DNA of 36,584 nucleotides from Oscillospiraceae bacterium (GTDB lineage Bacteria; Bacillota; Clostridia; Oscillospirales; Ruminococcaceae): NCBI GenBank assembly GCA_028694405.1, contig JAQUTM010000002.1:1-36584 (forward strand), given 5' to 3'. A program made the position numbers and the translations under genes. Of the stretch, positions 1 through 8,576 are shown in pieces. The notes below the pieces were generated by a model. It ran no database searches. It had not been told where the DNA came from and saw only the letters and a program-made list of their open reading frames with translations. How positions within the stretch are numbered: the stretch's first letter is position 1; every line of letters starts with the position of its first letter.

Positions 1-725
1 TCCTCCTCGGGCAAGCAGCTTTGTACAACGCCCACGTCACCCATAACGCTGGCAATGCCAAACTCCTCGCCGCGCAAGGCAGCTTCCTCTTGCTTTAAGT
101 AAATAGCAGCGCTTAAGGGGTGACAGCCCTGACGGATAAACGAACCGCCGCCGTTATATTTCCAGTAAGCGGCATGATGTGCGTGAGAGCCGCAGTGGCT
201 CTCCTCGCCGCGCATGTACAAAATTTTGCTTTTTTTTGCCTTTAACAGCTCCAGATTTTTTTGCATAGCAGGGGCATATACAAAGTTTTCGGCATACATA
301 AACAGCTTATCGGTGCCTTTTAAAAATTCTGCCAAATCGTCCATTTCGTCCACAACGGCTTTTAGCATATCGCTTTTTTTCACGTTGTGGCCTACGTCCT
401 CGGCACCCTTTTCGCCAAAAAATCCGGTTAGGGGTTTTTCGCAAATAACGTGCTTGCCTGCTGTCATAGACGCTTTTACCATGGGAATGTGTAAAACAGG
501 CGGGGTACAAATGTCGATTACATCAATCTCGGGGTCTTTCAACATTTCGTTATAATCGCTGTAAATATCGGTAATGCCGTATTTGTTTGCAAAGTCGTTT
601 ATAGTTGGCTCTACTGACGCAACTGCCTTTAGTACAACTTCCAGCCCATACACTTTTTGATAGGCCTCTGCGTGGAGGATTGCGCTAAAGCCGCTTCCCA
701 CAAGCCCTACTACTACTTTATTCAT
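1..725 (-). CDS. Gfo/Idh/MocA-family NAD(P)-dependent oxidoreductase, 3' end outside window
   Basis: The reading frame starts at an ATG preceded by AAGGAG and runs open for about 241 codons to the window edge, so the C-terminus is missing. The N-terminus MNKVVVGLVGSGFSAILHAE has the glycine pattern of a Rossmann NAD(P)-binding fold. It is followed by the DVIDICTPP strand and the GKHVICEKPL motif, whose Lys-Pro is typical of this family. Family members oxidise or reduce sugars, inositols or sugar acids in the cytoplasm. It is the last visible gene of the lacI-tctC-tctB-tctA run and starts 44 nt after tctA, so it probably processes the compound that the transporter imports. The substrate cannot be read from the sequence. 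A polyol or sugar-acid derivative is an inference from family and context. Confidence 0.9.
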   Translation of the reverse strand, partial: MNKVVVGLVGSGFSAILHAEAYQKVYGLEVVLKAVASVEPTINDFANKYGITDIYSDYNEMLKDPEIDVIDICTPPVLHIPMVKASMTAGKHVICEKPLTGFFGEKGAEDVGHNVKKSDMLKAVVDEMDDLAEFLKGTDKLFMYAENFVYAPAMQKNLELLKAKKSKILYMRGEESHCGSHAHHAAYWKYNGGGSFIRQGCHPLSAAIYLKQEEAALRGEEFGIASVMGDVGVVQSCLPEE

Positions 726-769
726 TTATGATTTCTCCTTAATTTATGGTTGCCTTTTAAAACGGGGTT

Positions 770-2284
770 TTAATTGGATGCTTTACTTTTTTTGTCAAAT
801 AACTTGCGTACTTTTTTAAATACACCCAGTTGAGATAGGATTAAACCTACTACTGCAATGAAGAACACCAGGCAGATGGGACGTGTTACAAAGGGCATTA
901 AGCTGCCTTTGGAAAGGCCCAGTGCGCGGCGCAGGTTAGAGTCGGCCATGTTGCCAAGGATAATACCCAGCATAAAGGGTGCTGCGGGGAACTCCAGCTT
1001 GCTCATAAAATAGCCAACAATACCAAAGATAAACATGCACTGTACGTCAAACATATAGTTACGCACTACAAAAGAGCCAACTACGCAAAGTGCCAAGATG
1101 ATAGGCATTAAAATTTCGCGTTTAACGCCCAGCACGCGTACGGTAAATTTAGAGATTAACAATGCCAATGCCCACATGGCAAAGCTTGCAACCAGCATGT
1201 AAATGCACAGGTTGTACAGCAGTGCAGGGGTCTCTGTCATTAACAGCGGGCCGGGACGGTAGCCGTGCAGCTGGAAAGCAGCAAGCAGTACCGCCGCAGA
1301 GGAAGAGCCGGGCACGGCAAGGCTTAACACGGGGATAAGCGCGCCGCCCACGCAGGAGTTGTTACCGGTTTCGCAGGCGACAATACCGTCGGGGTTGCCT
1401 GTACCGTAGGTAGCTTTTTTCTCCTCGGGTGTGCTGGATTTTAATGCCCAGTAGCTTAACCAGCCGCCAATGTCCTCGCCAACGCCGGGGATAATACCAA
1501 CACCAACGCCGATTAAAGCGCTGCGGATAACGTTTACAATATTGCGGCGCAAAATGGAAAAGCCCTCGCGCATATTAAAACGGCTCATTTTGCTTACTTC
1601 GCTTTTGCTCTTGCGGTCAAACATGCGCAGCAGCTCGGGAAAGCCAAACAGACCAATCATAACGGGGATAAGCTGAATGCCGCCGTTTAGCTTGGTAATG
1701 CCGTAGGAAAAACGCGGAAACGCACTGATGGTATCAAGGCCAATCATGGCAACCATCAGGCCCAAAATGCCGGAAATCCAGCCGCGCAGGGGTTTGCCGT
1801 TAGAGGTAATGCTGCCGCAGATAATAATGCCAAACAGGGCAAGCATAAAGTATTCGTAAGTACCAAATTTAAGTGCCAAGCTGCTTAGCAAGGGGGTAAC
1901 GGTCATAAGCAGCAATACACTGATAACCGTGCCGAGGAAGGACGCAGACGTGGCAAGAAAAATTGCCAAGCCCGCTTTGCCCTGACGGCCTAAGGGGTAG
2001 CCGTCCAGCGCGGTGCTGGCGCTTGCGGGTGTGCCGGGTATATTGAGCAAAATTGCCGATTGGCACCCGCCGGAAATTGCACCTACATATACGGAAATTA
2101 AAATTACCAAAGCCGTTTGGCTTGGCAAACCAAAGGATAAACCCGTTAACAGGGCTACCGCCATGGTAGATGTAAGGCCCGGCAGCATACCTACCATTAA
2201 GCCCACAAAGGTGGCGCCGATTAGGCAAACCAAATTAAGCGGCTGCAACACAGTGGCAAACGCTTGTAAAACATAAGTACCCAT
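770..2284 (-). CDS. tctA: Tripartite tricarboxylate transporter, large membrane subunit TctA
   Basis: This 504-residue polytopic membrane protein has the usual TctA length (about 500). The family signature is clear: GLMVGMLPGLTSTMAVALL near residues 28-46, a conserved SGGCQSAILLNIPGTPASAS stretch near 70-90, and a second GVGVGIIPGVGEDIGGW repeat near 260-276. About 12 membrane segments are visible. TctA forms the secondary transport channel that works with a small membrane subunit (TctB) and a periplasmic or lipid-anchored binding protein (TctC), driven by an ion gradient. An AAGGAGAAAA site lies just upstream of the ATG. It lies 22 nt after tctB and 44 nt before the dehydrogenase gene, so co-transcription is likely. 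Family membership is firm; the cargo (citrate-like or another organic or sugar acid) is unknown. Confidence 0.95.
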   Translation of the reverse strand: MGTYVLQAFATVLQPLNLVCLIGATFVGLMVGMLPGLTSTMAVALLTGLSFGLPSQTALVILISVYVGAISGGCQSAILLNIPGTPASASTALDGYPLGRQGKAGLAIFLATSASFLGTVISVLLLMTVTPLLSSLALKFGTYEYFMLALFGIIICGSITSNGKPLRGWISGILGLMVAMIGLDTISAFPRFSYGITKLNGGIQLIPVMIGLFGFPELLRMFDRKSKSEVSKMSRFNMREGFSILRRNIVNVIRSALIGVGVGIIPGVGEDIGGWLSYWALKSSTPEEKKATYGTGNPDGIVACETGNNSCVGGALIPVLSLAVPGSSSAAVLLAAFQLHGYRPGPLLMTETPALLYNLCIYMLVASFAMWALALLISKFTVRVLGVKREILMPIILALCVVGSFVVRNYMFDVQCMFIFGIVGYFMSKLEFPAAPFMLGIILGNMADSNLRRALGLSKGSLMPFVTRPICLVFFIAVVGLILSQLGVFKKVRKLFDKKSKASN

Positions 2285-2306
2285 AGTTTTTCTCCTTTTT
2301 TAGCAA

Positions 2307-2786
2307 TTATGGCAGTGGTACATGGAACGCGTATACAAACACGCCCATAACCGCAGCTACGGTAAGCACAGAAATAAGCGCTGCCTTAAGCCAGCTGGTA
2401 GCTTTCAAGTACAAGAACAAAAATACCAGCATGATAAGGGTAGCCAGCCAATAGCTAAACAGGTTTAGCAGCACAAAAATGTAAACGCCAATAAAAATTA
2501 CGCCCAAAAACGTGTTTTTTACAACGGGGTCTTTTACAAGCCCGCCAAACCACTGTTTGGTTTGTGCCAAAATGTTTTTAAAGCCCACGCCTTTTATACT
2601 GTTTACAAGCATAATGGTGGCGCAAAGCACCAGCATAATACCCAAAAAGCCGGGCATTAAACCCGGAGAGGCCAAAATTGCCTTTTTAGAGGCGATTGTC
2701 ATACCCACGCTTTCCAGCGTAACATACACGCCAAGCGCAATAAGCACCAGCGATGTAATAAAATCGAGATGTTTTTTGTTGTCCAT
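2307..2786 (-). CDS. tctB: Tripartite tricarboxylate transporter, small membrane subunit TctB
   Basis: The protein is about 159 residues with four hydrophobic segments, the size and topology of TctB. It begins MDNKKHLDFITSLVLIALGV. A longer in-frame ATG lies 21 nt upstream, but the GGAGG between the two ATGs sits at proper distance from the second, so I chose the shorter start. TctB is the poorly conserved small membrane partner of TctA. The assignment rests on size, topology and its place between tctC and tctA as much as on sequence. About 180 nt separate it from the tctC stop. No convincing terminator is visible there, so it is probably in the same transcript, perhaps at lower level than the binding protein. 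Confidence 0.88.
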   Translation of the reverse strand: MDNKKHLDFITSLVLIALGVYVTLESVGMTIASKKAILASPGLMPGFLGIMLVLCATIMLVNSIKGVGFKNILAQTKQWFGGLVKDPVVKNTFLGVIFIGVYIFVLLNLFSYWLATLIMLVFLFLYLKATSWLKAALISVLTVAAVMGVFVYAFHVPLP

Positions 2787-2967
2787 GCAAATTCCTCCAT
2801 TTGCCAAACGCCCACGCAGGCGGCGGCAAGCTTTCCGTTTCTATGGAAAAGTTATAAGTTTGTGTAAAACACGGCGGCCGATAAAAAATTGCCACCGCCC
2901 CACAGCGGAGCGGGACGATGGCAATACTTTGGGGTTTTGTAACAGGCCGTTTGTAAAGGGCTACGGC

Positions 2968-4041
2968 TTAGCCGATTTTTTCAATGCCAAAATCAGCAGG
3001 GCTGATTTGAACAGTGCCGCCCTCGTACAGGGTCCAGTCAACAAGGCTTGCCAATTTGCCTACATAGTCTTGGCTTGTGGCAGCGCCGTTGTAAGTTACA
3101 ACCATACCTTTGCTCTCGCAGAACTCGTTAAAAGCTTTGCTCTCGGCAACAGCAGGCATAACCTCGTCTAATTTGTCGATGATAGCTTGGTCTACGCCGG
3201 AAGGTACGCACAGAGCGATTGTTTCGCCCATAGGTACTACAGCAGCCATTTCGGGTACAGCTGTCAAAACGCTGGGGATTGTAATCTCGCCGATTGTCAA
3301 GTCTTTGTCAGACATAACGCCCAAGCATTTTAGGTCGCCGCTGCGGATATAGTCTACAACCTCGGTGATAAGCTGGCAGTTCATGTCAACCTCGCCGGAC
3401 AATGTTGCAACAACAGCGTTAGAACCGGAATCGTAAGGAACGTGGTCATAGGTAAAGCCTGCGCCTTGGCTTAAAATCTCGGCGCCTGTGTGTCCGCCGG
3501 AGCCTACGCCTGCGCTGCCGATTGTGATAGCTGTGCCGCTTTTAGCTGCTGCAATCAAATCTGCCAAGGTGTTGTATGGAGAATCTTTAGGCACTACGAT
3601 AACGTTTGGAGCGTAAGCCATTGTAAAGAATGTCCACTCTTTATAAGTAACGTCGGTGTAGCCGTTAACGGGGTAGGTTACCAAAGCCTGCAAGCCTGCG
3701 CCAAGCAGATTGTAACCGTCTTTTGGGCCGTCTTGTACAGCAATGGTGCCTACAGAGCCTGCAGCGCCTGCTGTATTTGCGATTGTAACGTTAACGCCAA
3801 GTTGTTTTGCCAGCTCGTCAGAGAAAGCACGAACGGTTAAGTCGGTAACTCCGCCCGGATTCCAAGGTACAGTCATGGTGATGTCACGTTTGGGCCAGTC
3901 TGTGGTAGAGGCAGCGGGAGCAGAGGTTGCCTCGGAAGTTGCTGTGCTGGCAGGTGCGCTGGAAGCAGCTGTTGCGCCACAGCCTGCAAAGGCGAAAAGT
4001 GCCATAACAAGCACAAGGGCTAATGCTAAAATTCTTTTCAT
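2968..4041 (-). CDS. tctC: Tripartite tricarboxylate transporter substrate-binding lipoprotein TctC (Bug family)
   Basis: This 357-residue protein starts with MKRILALALVLVMALFAFAG followed by Cys. That is a classic lipoprotein signal peptide with the lipobox FAGC, so it should be lipid-anchored outside the membrane. A Ser/Ala/Thr-rich linker follows (residues about 22-47), then a Bug/TctC domain with ITMTVPWNPGGVTDLTVRAF, the phosphate/carboxylate-binding-type loop, and the AGAAGSVGT segment typical of the family. It captures the carboxylate ligand and delivers it to TctA/TctB. The ATG has a good AGGAGG-like site. The gene lies 54 nt downstream of the lacI-type gene and ahead of tctB, the usual order for a highly expressed binding protein. 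Ligand identity is not visible. Confidence 0.94.
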   Translation of the reverse strand: MKRILALALVLVMALFAFAGCGATAASSAPASTATSEATSAPAASTTDWPKRDITMTVPWNPGGVTDLTVRAFSDELAKQLGVNVTIANTAGAAGSVGTIAVQDGPKDGYNLLGAGLQALVTYPVNGYTDVTYKEWTFFTMAYAPNVIVVPKDSPYNTLADLIAAAKSGTAITIGSAGVGSGGHTGAEILSQGAGFTYDHVPYDSGSNAVVATLSGEVDMNCQLITEVVDYIRSGDLKCLGVMSDKDLTIGEITIPSVLTAVPEMAAVVPMGETIALCVPSGVDQAIIDKLDEVMPAVAESKAFNEFCESKGMVVTYNGAATSQDYVGKLASLVDWTLYEGGTVQISPADFGIEKIG

Positions 4042-4095
4042 TGTGTTTTCCTCCTGATTTTTTGTTTTGCGTTTTTTCGTTTATAAAATCACTTC

Positions 4096-5133
4096 TCACA
4101 GAAGCGTTTTTACCGATTTACCCTGTAACAGCGTACCTTTAATGGTTTCGCTTACGGGGGTGTGGGGGGTGTCTTGGCCGGTTGCCAAAATTTTGTCAAA
4201 CAGCAGCTCTGCCGAGCGCTGGCCCACCTGAAACGCCGGAAGCTGAATACAGGTAAGGGGTGGGTCTGCAATAAATTCCCATTCGGGGTCACCTACAATT
4301 ACCACCGATATGTCCTCGGGTATGCGCACGCCGCACTCTTTCAGTGCCTTGTAGCCGCCCAGCGCCTGTACGTGATAATCGTACACAATGGCGGTAATGT
4401 CGGGGTTATCCTTTAACATTTGGCGTGTAAGCCGTGCGCCTGCCTCCTCGGAAAAGTCGCCCGCGTAAAGCAGGTTTGGAGAAATTTCCAGCCCTGCCTC
4501 TTTCAAGGCGGCATAGTAGCCCTCGGGGCGGCCCTGCAGCGTGGTAACGTTGGTGCGCCATGTCATTAAGCCAATGCGGCGGTGACCGCAGTTTATCAAG
4601 TGCTTGGTGGCGGTATAGCCCGCGTCGTAGTTGTCCATGGCAACAAAGTCATAATTATGGCTTTGGTGGAGGGGACGCTCGGCAACTACATAGGGCACTT
4701 GAAAGTTGCGCACTATTTCGTAGTTGCTGTAGCTGCCCTCGGTGGGAACCAGTATAAATCCATCTACATGGTGGCCGATAGCGTTGTACAGCACCTGTTT
4801 TTCGTACACGCTGTCATCGAAGGTGTTGCACACCGAAATAATGTAGTTATTCCGGTGTGCAACTTGTTCAACACCAAGTAGGAATCGGTTAAAAAAAATG
4901 TTGGTAAACTGTGGAACAAGAGCTGCAATAATGCCGCGCTTTTTACCTTTTAGGCCGCTTGCCATGGTGCTGCGTATGTAGTGCAGCTCGGCGGCGGCGT
5001 CCAGTACACGTTTACGCAAATCTGCGCTTACATAGCGGCTGGGTACCTCGTTAAGGACATAGGATACTGTAGCGGTAGAAGTATTTGCCAAGCGTGCCAC
5101 ATCTTTAATAGTTGCAATCTTCTTTTCGGACAC
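4096..5133 (-). CDS. LacI-family transcriptional regulator of the tct operon
   Basis: This 345-residue protein has a LacI-type helix-turn-helix at the N-terminus (IATIKDVARLANTSTATVSY, then VLNE) and a periplasmic-binding-protein-like effector domain. That domain includes ANTSTATVSYVLN hinge-proximal residues, GLMTWR-type strands and a conserved C-terminal dimer region (PLTCIQLPAFQVGQRSAELL). Such proteins bind inverted-repeat operators and release or bind DNA when a sugar or sugar-acid ligand occupies the C-terminal domain. It is the first gene of the operon, ahead of tctC, and its leader carries two near-identical operator-like sites. It probably controls its own operon. The effector is likely the imported compound or its metabolite, which is inference. 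Confidence 0.93.
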   Translation of the reverse strand: MSEKKIATIKDVARLANTSTATVSYVLNEVPSRYVSADLRKRVLDAAAELHYIRSTMASGLKGKKRGIIAALVPQFTNIFFNRFLLGVEQVAHRNNYIISVCNTFDDSVYEKQVLYNAIGHHVDGFILVPTEGSYSNYEIVRNFQVPYVVAERPLHQSHNYDFVAMDNYDAGYTATKHLINCGHRRIGLMTWRTNVTTLQGRPEGYYAALKEAGLEISPNLLYAGDFSEEAGARLTRQMLKDNPDITAIVYDYHVQALGGYKALKECGVRIPEDISVVIVGDPEWEFIADPPLTCIQLPAFQVGQRSAELLFDKILATGQDTPHTPVSETIKGTLLQGKSVKTLL

Positions 5134-5156
5134 GATGCTCTCCTTTAAGTAATTTT

Positions 5157-5189
5157 AACTAAGTTACATAGGCAAACGTTTACTTAGTT
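5157..5189 (-). promoter_or_regulatory. Candidate LacI-type operator O1 in the operon leader
   Basis: Perfect 8-nt arms AACTAAGT and ACTTAGTT enclose a core containing the palindrome AAACGTTT. The same architecture recurs at O2 about 208 bp away. The site lies between the promoter and the regulator ATG, so binding here would block elongation. LacI-family operators usually have a central CG, as here. Confidence 0.7.
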
Positions 5190-5265
5190 TTGTAAAAAAT
5201 AAGGCTGCTACAGCCCTGCTTCTTTTTGGTGATTTTGTCTTGTTTGTTTGCCTTTCCCTGTTTCT

Positions 5266-5294
5266 ATCTTATGCATTTTTTTGTGATATGTCAA
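5266..5294 (-). promoter_or_regulatory. Sigma-70-type promoter of the lacI-tctCBA operon
   Basis: On the minus strand TTGACA is followed after exactly 17 nt by TAAGAT. It lies between the two operator-like inverted repeats and about 130 nt ahead of the regulator ATG. It is the only good promoter-like pair in this 503-nt gene-free stretch between the regulator and the phosphatase gene. Confidence 0.65.
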
Positions 5295-5363
5295 CAAAAA
5301 ATCGTTTCTCGCCTACAATTTCGGCACATTGTAGATGAAATAACAAGTTTCATTATATAACCT

Positions 5364-5398
5364 ACATAAGTAAAAAATAGGTAAACGTATACTTATGT
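5364..5398 (-). promoter_or_regulatory. Candidate LacI-type operator O2 upstream of the promoter
   Basis: Perfect arms ACATAAGT and ACTTATGT enclose AGGTAAACGTAT, closely matching O1 (AGGCAAACGTTT). It lies about 70 bp upstream of the -35 box. Matching sites on both sides of a promoter suggest DNA looping by a tetrameric or paired regulator. Confidence 0.65.
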
Positions 5399-5566
5399 AA
5401 TTTTTCCCATTATTTTTGTATTTTATAGAGATTTGTGCGCAATACACTTACAGTTTTTTAAAATACACCATAAAAAGGCTAGTTTTTTTCTTTTTTAAAA
5501 AAAGACGGTAAACCATAGGTAAAAACGGCAGCAAGTGCCAACCGTTTTGCCCAAAAAACAGCGTTC

Positions 5567-5603
5567 GGGCACCCTTACCGCCTGTTTTGGCTTAAGAGTG
5601 CCC
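5567..5603 (-). terminator. Intrinsic terminator after the PAP2 gene
   Basis: Read on the minus strand, GGGCACTCTT pairs with AAGGGTGCCC (one mismatch) across a 17-nt loop, and a TTTTTT run follows a short distance beyond. It lies just past the phosphatase stop codon. Confidence 0.55.
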
Positions 5604-5636
5604 AAATATTTTTGCTTTAAAAAGAAAAAATGCCGT

Positions 5637-6308
5637 TTACTTTTGGCTGCCTGTCTTATCTGCCACAAGCGTGGTAACTGCCGCGTACAGCGTAACCAGT
5701 GCCGCGCTAAGCAGAGCACCGCCTAAAATATCGGTAAACCAGTGCACCCCCGAAGCCAGCCGTCCGCCCACCATAAAAACAGTAAATGCGGCGCACAATA
5801 CTTGTACCGCACAGCTTATTTTTTTGGCGGATATGCGGCGGCCAAGCTGCATCATGGCGGTTGGCATAATGCACATTACCAGCATGGTGGTGGACGAGGG
5901 ATAAGACGCCTCCAAAAAGCCGCCTATTAAAACAGGACGGTAATTTACCACGTTTAGCTCAAAAAACACGTATACCAAAATAACAAGCAGGTAAAACCCG
6001 CCAAGCACCAAAATACTGCTGTCCACCTTAGCCAGACTTTTGCGGCGTACCAGCTGTACAAGCCCTGTCACCCCAAAGCCAAAGGCAATAAGCAGCGCGG
6101 CTATGCTTGCCCAATCGGTAATGGTGTAAAGCAGCATATTAACGCCAAAAAAACGGTGTAAAAAGCCGTTAAGGGCGGCAAACCCCACGGTAGAGCTTTG
6201 CGGGCCTATGGGCTGTACGTCTATCAGCATAACGGCAAAGGTATAGGCTGCAAACAGGGCAGCCAACCCCGCTGACAGTGCAAAGTAACGATACGTTTTT
6301 TGTTTCAT
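5637..6308 (-). CDS. PAP2-superfamily membrane phosphatase with altered motif 2
   Basis: The protein is about 223 residues with six hydrophobic segments. I chose the ATG of MKQKTYRYFA because AAAGGAG lies at the right distance; a longer frame upstream lacks such a site. Family motifs are present in order: RP in NYRPVLIGG (motif 1), YPSSTTM where the family normally has PSGH (motif 2), and GGRLASGVHWFTDILGG carrying the nucleophilic His and its Asp (motif 3). PAP2 enzymes dephosphorylate lipid phosphates such as undecaprenyl pyrophosphate or phosphatidic acid at the outer membrane face. Thr in place of the motif 2 His is unusual and could lower or change activity. It lies 105 nt downstream of an XRE regulator gene in the same direction, so they may share a transcript. 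Confidence 0.85.
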   Translation of the reverse strand: MKQKTYRYFALSAGLAALFAAYTFAVMLIDVQPIGPQSSTVGFAALNGFLHRFFGVNMLLYTITDWASIAALLIAFGFGVTGLVQLVRRKSLAKVDSSILVLGGFYLLVILVYVFFELNVVNYRPVLIGGFLEASYPSSTTMLVMCIMPTAMMQLGRRISAKKISCAVQVLCAAFTVFMVGGRLASGVHWFTDILGGALLSAALVTLYAAVTTLVADKTGSQK

Positions 6309-6413
6309 GGAAAAGCTCCTTTGTAATGTATTGGCAACTTGCCTGCCAACACCGTACCAAAAAGCCGCCAAAAACAAAAGAAACACGCCGTAGCATGTGT
6401 GACACGATTGGTG

Positions 6414-7022
6414 TCAGGAGCATTTTAGCAGTAAAATACCTTTGATAATAAAAAGCACAAACACCAGCGACGCGGCATACGGCTCTAGCGTTGCCATAAA
6501 AAACAAAACAGCCAAAATGCTAAGGGCGGCAGACACGCCGCTTTTACACCTTTGCCAAAAAGAGGCTGTGCAGTTTTGCAGAGCCAAGGTTGCCACACCC
6601 CACCCCGCCGACAGCAAAATAATTATAAAATACATAGTTGTTACATACCACATTTTGTAATTGGATAAGGCAATTAGCGGTACTTGGCGGATAAAAGTGC
6701 CCTCTCGCTGTGTAAACAGCGGAATAAAAAGCAGTAACAGCATGGAGCAATCCAGCAGGCCAAAGGTTAAATCTATCAGGTGGCGGCTCTTGGCACGGCT
6801 CTCTGTCTGGGCAACGCACAGCAGCTCTTTACCGGACAACAGCTCGTCCACAGTGACGTTAAAGTATTCTGCAATAAGCTTTAAGGAGTCAATACCGGGA
6901 TAACCGCGTCCCGACTCCCACTTGGAAACGGCAGTGCGGGACACAAACAGTGCTGCGGCAAGCTCCTCTTGGGTTAAGCTTTTTCGGTGGCGCAGCTCTT
7001 GCAGGTTTTGGCTAAATTCCAT
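6414..7022 (-). CDS. XRE-family regulator with C-terminal membrane domain
   Basis: The protein has 202 residues. Residues about 5-60 form a Cro/CI-type helix-turn-helix (LTQEELAAALFVSRTAVSKWESGRGYPGIDSL), including the recognition helix pattern RTAVSKWE. Residues about 85-200 contain roughly four hydrophobic segments. Membrane-tethered XRE proteins are common in Firmicutes and usually control a neighbouring membrane or transport gene. Here the neighbour downstream is the PAP2 phosphatase. The 299 nt upstream of its start is A-rich and holds no gene apart from the terminator of the diguanylate cyclase gene. The signal sensed is unknown. Confidence 0.88.
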   Translation of the reverse strand: MEFSQNLQELRHRKSLTQEELAAALFVSRTAVSKWESGRGYPGIDSLKLIAEYFNVTVDELLSGKELLCVAQTESRAKSRHLIDLTFGLLDCSMLLLLFIPLFTQREGTFIRQVPLIALSNYKMWYVTTMYFIIILLSAGWGVATLALQNCTASFWQRCKSGVSAALSILAVLFFMATLEPYAASLVFVLFIIKGILLLKCS

Positions 7023-7256
7023 AACAACTAACTCCTATTTGTTATTTTTTTGCATACAACAACTTATTGTATAAAGGCAATGCAAAATACAGGCTTGTAA
7101 AAGCGGCAGGCAAGGTAAAAGCACCTTTATGTCAAGCACAAAGCCAAAAGGTAAAATTATAAAACGCAAAAGGACAAAAACAAAAAAAATAAAACACAAA
7201 GTGGAAAAAGCAAACGCAAAGCCTTAAAAGCCAAAAACGAAAGTAAAATGTAAAAA

Positions 7257-7283
7257 GCAGCTCCTATAAAAAAACGGAGCTGC
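7257..7283 (-). terminator. Intrinsic terminator after the diguanylate cyclase gene
   Basis: The 8-nt perfect stem GCAGCTCC/GGAGCTGC surrounds an A/T-rich loop. On the minus strand it is followed by TTTTTA. It lies about 40 nt past the stop codon of the GGDEF gene. The rest of 7023-7321 is A-rich and I see nothing else in it. Confidence 0.75.
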
Positions 7284-7321
7284 CTGTTTAAAACATGGTA
7301 CCCTTTGTGCTTTTGCACCGG

Positions 7322-8371
7322 CTAAAAGTTGGTTTCGGCAAGCTTGTTTGCACGTTTGTTTTCGTACATACGGCTGTCGGCAAGCTGCATAAGCTGTTGC
7401 AAATTTAAAGGGTTTTGGGCATCATTTACCGCTATGCCTACGCTGTAGCTTAAGTACAAGTCCTTTTGCAGGCTGTTGTGTACTTGGGTGCGCTTATCAA
7501 TACTGTCTAAAATTTGCTCTGCAGTTTCCAGGGTGCCCTCCCCTGTCACCAGTAAAAATTCATCGCCGCCTATGCGTGCCACAAACACGCCCTCGCTGCT
7601 ATAGCTGCGCAAAATGCCCGCAAATGTAACAATCAAATCATCGCCCACGCGGTGGCCTTGGGTATCGTTGGTTGTTTTTAAATTGTCCAAATCAAACATC
7701 AGGCAGGCGTGGCCTATACAGCTTTGGGGTGTTGTATGGCTGTCCAAAACGGCCTGTGCCGCCGCACGGTTGGGCAGCTCGGTAAAGGCATCTATCTGTG
7801 TTTGCTGTTTTAATCGGCTGTTTTTTTCGGTTAAGGTGCTTAGCCATTTTAGCGTGCTCCACAAATAAAGCAGCAGCATGCCCACCACCAAAACGTTTAC
7901 AAACCGCACCCAGCTGTTTACTGCTTCTACATACTGTCTGGCAAGCTGTAGGGTATTGCCGCTAATGTCGTAATATTCCTCGCTTAACAAAATAAGCTGT
8001 ACTGTCTCGTTGCCGTTACGGTAGTTTAAAATAGCCTGACGCAGCGTTTGCCAGCTTTGGCTTTGACGGGTAAGGCTTTCCATGTAGGCGCTGTGCTGTA
8101 GACGAACAAGCCGGTGCCTGCCACGCCCGGTAAGCAGATTTTCCATTACACCGTCCAAGGTGTTAATTAGGTCATCGTCCGGATAGCCGCAAAGCTCCAG
8201 CTTAACCAAGCGCTGGGTTGCGCCGTGCAGCATAGAAACATTATTTGTAGTGACGGTAATCATTTGGCTCCAAGTAACCAGTACCACCAAAGTAATTACC
8301 AACAGTGCCATACCTATCGTACCCAGAGCACGCAGATGAGACCGCCTTTTAAAGCTTTTATTCTTTTCCAT
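7322..8371 (-). CDS. Membrane-bound diguanylate cyclase (GGDEF)
   Basis: The protein has 349 residues. A first transmembrane helix (about 18-40) and a second (about 155-172) bracket a helical extracytoplasmic sensor of about 110 residues. The C-terminal half is a GGDEF domain starting at DAFTELPNRAAAQ. The catalytic loop RIGGDEFLL near residue 268 is intact, as is the MFDLDNLKTTND metal/GTP-binding segment. It should make cyclic di-GMP from two GTP at the inner membrane face. No RxxD inhibitory site is present five residues ahead of GGDEF, so product feedback may be absent. The gene appears monocistronic, with its own strong promoter and terminator. The ligand of the sensor is unknown. Confidence 0.92.
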   Translation of the reverse strand: MEKNKSFKRRSHLRALGTIGMALLVITLVVLVTWSQMITVTTNNVSMLHGATQRLVKLELCGYPDDDLINTLDGVMENLLTGRGRHRLVRLQHSAYMESLTRQSQSWQTLRQAILNYRNGNETVQLILLSEEYYDISGNTLQLARQYVEAVNSWVRFVNVLVVGMLLLYLWSTLKWLSTLTEKNSRLKQQTQIDAFTELPNRAAAQAVLDSHTTPQSCIGHACLMFDLDNLKTTNDTQGHRVGDDLIVTFAGILRSYSSEGVFVARIGGDEFLLVTGEGTLETAEQILDSIDKRTQVHNSLQKDLYLSYSVGIAVNDAQNPLNLQQLMQLADSRMYENKRANKLAETNF

Positions 8372-8418
8372 TTATTCTCCCGTGTATAAAACACAATTTT
8401 AGGCTGTTACCGTCTTAC

Positions 8419-8447
8419 ATTATAGTAACAAAGCCAAGTAAGGTCAA
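8419..8447 (-). promoter_or_regulatory. Sigma-70-type promoter of the diguanylate cyclase gene
   Basis: On the minus strand TTGACC is followed after 17 nt by a perfect TATAAT, about 48 nt ahead of the GGDEF gene start. Confidence 0.75.
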
Positions 8448-8576
8448 CGATTTGTGATTTTTTTGCGGGAATATAAACGATTTTGGGCATATTTCTTTTA
8501 TAAATCTGCTTGTTTTTAGAAAACAAGTGCATATATGCCCTTTTTTTGTGACGGCTGTACAGCTTATGCAGAGCCG

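Noticed and set aside
2512-3171. Plus-strand frame across tctB and the tctC end
   Set aside because: It crosses two well-supported genes in antisense and has no family features.
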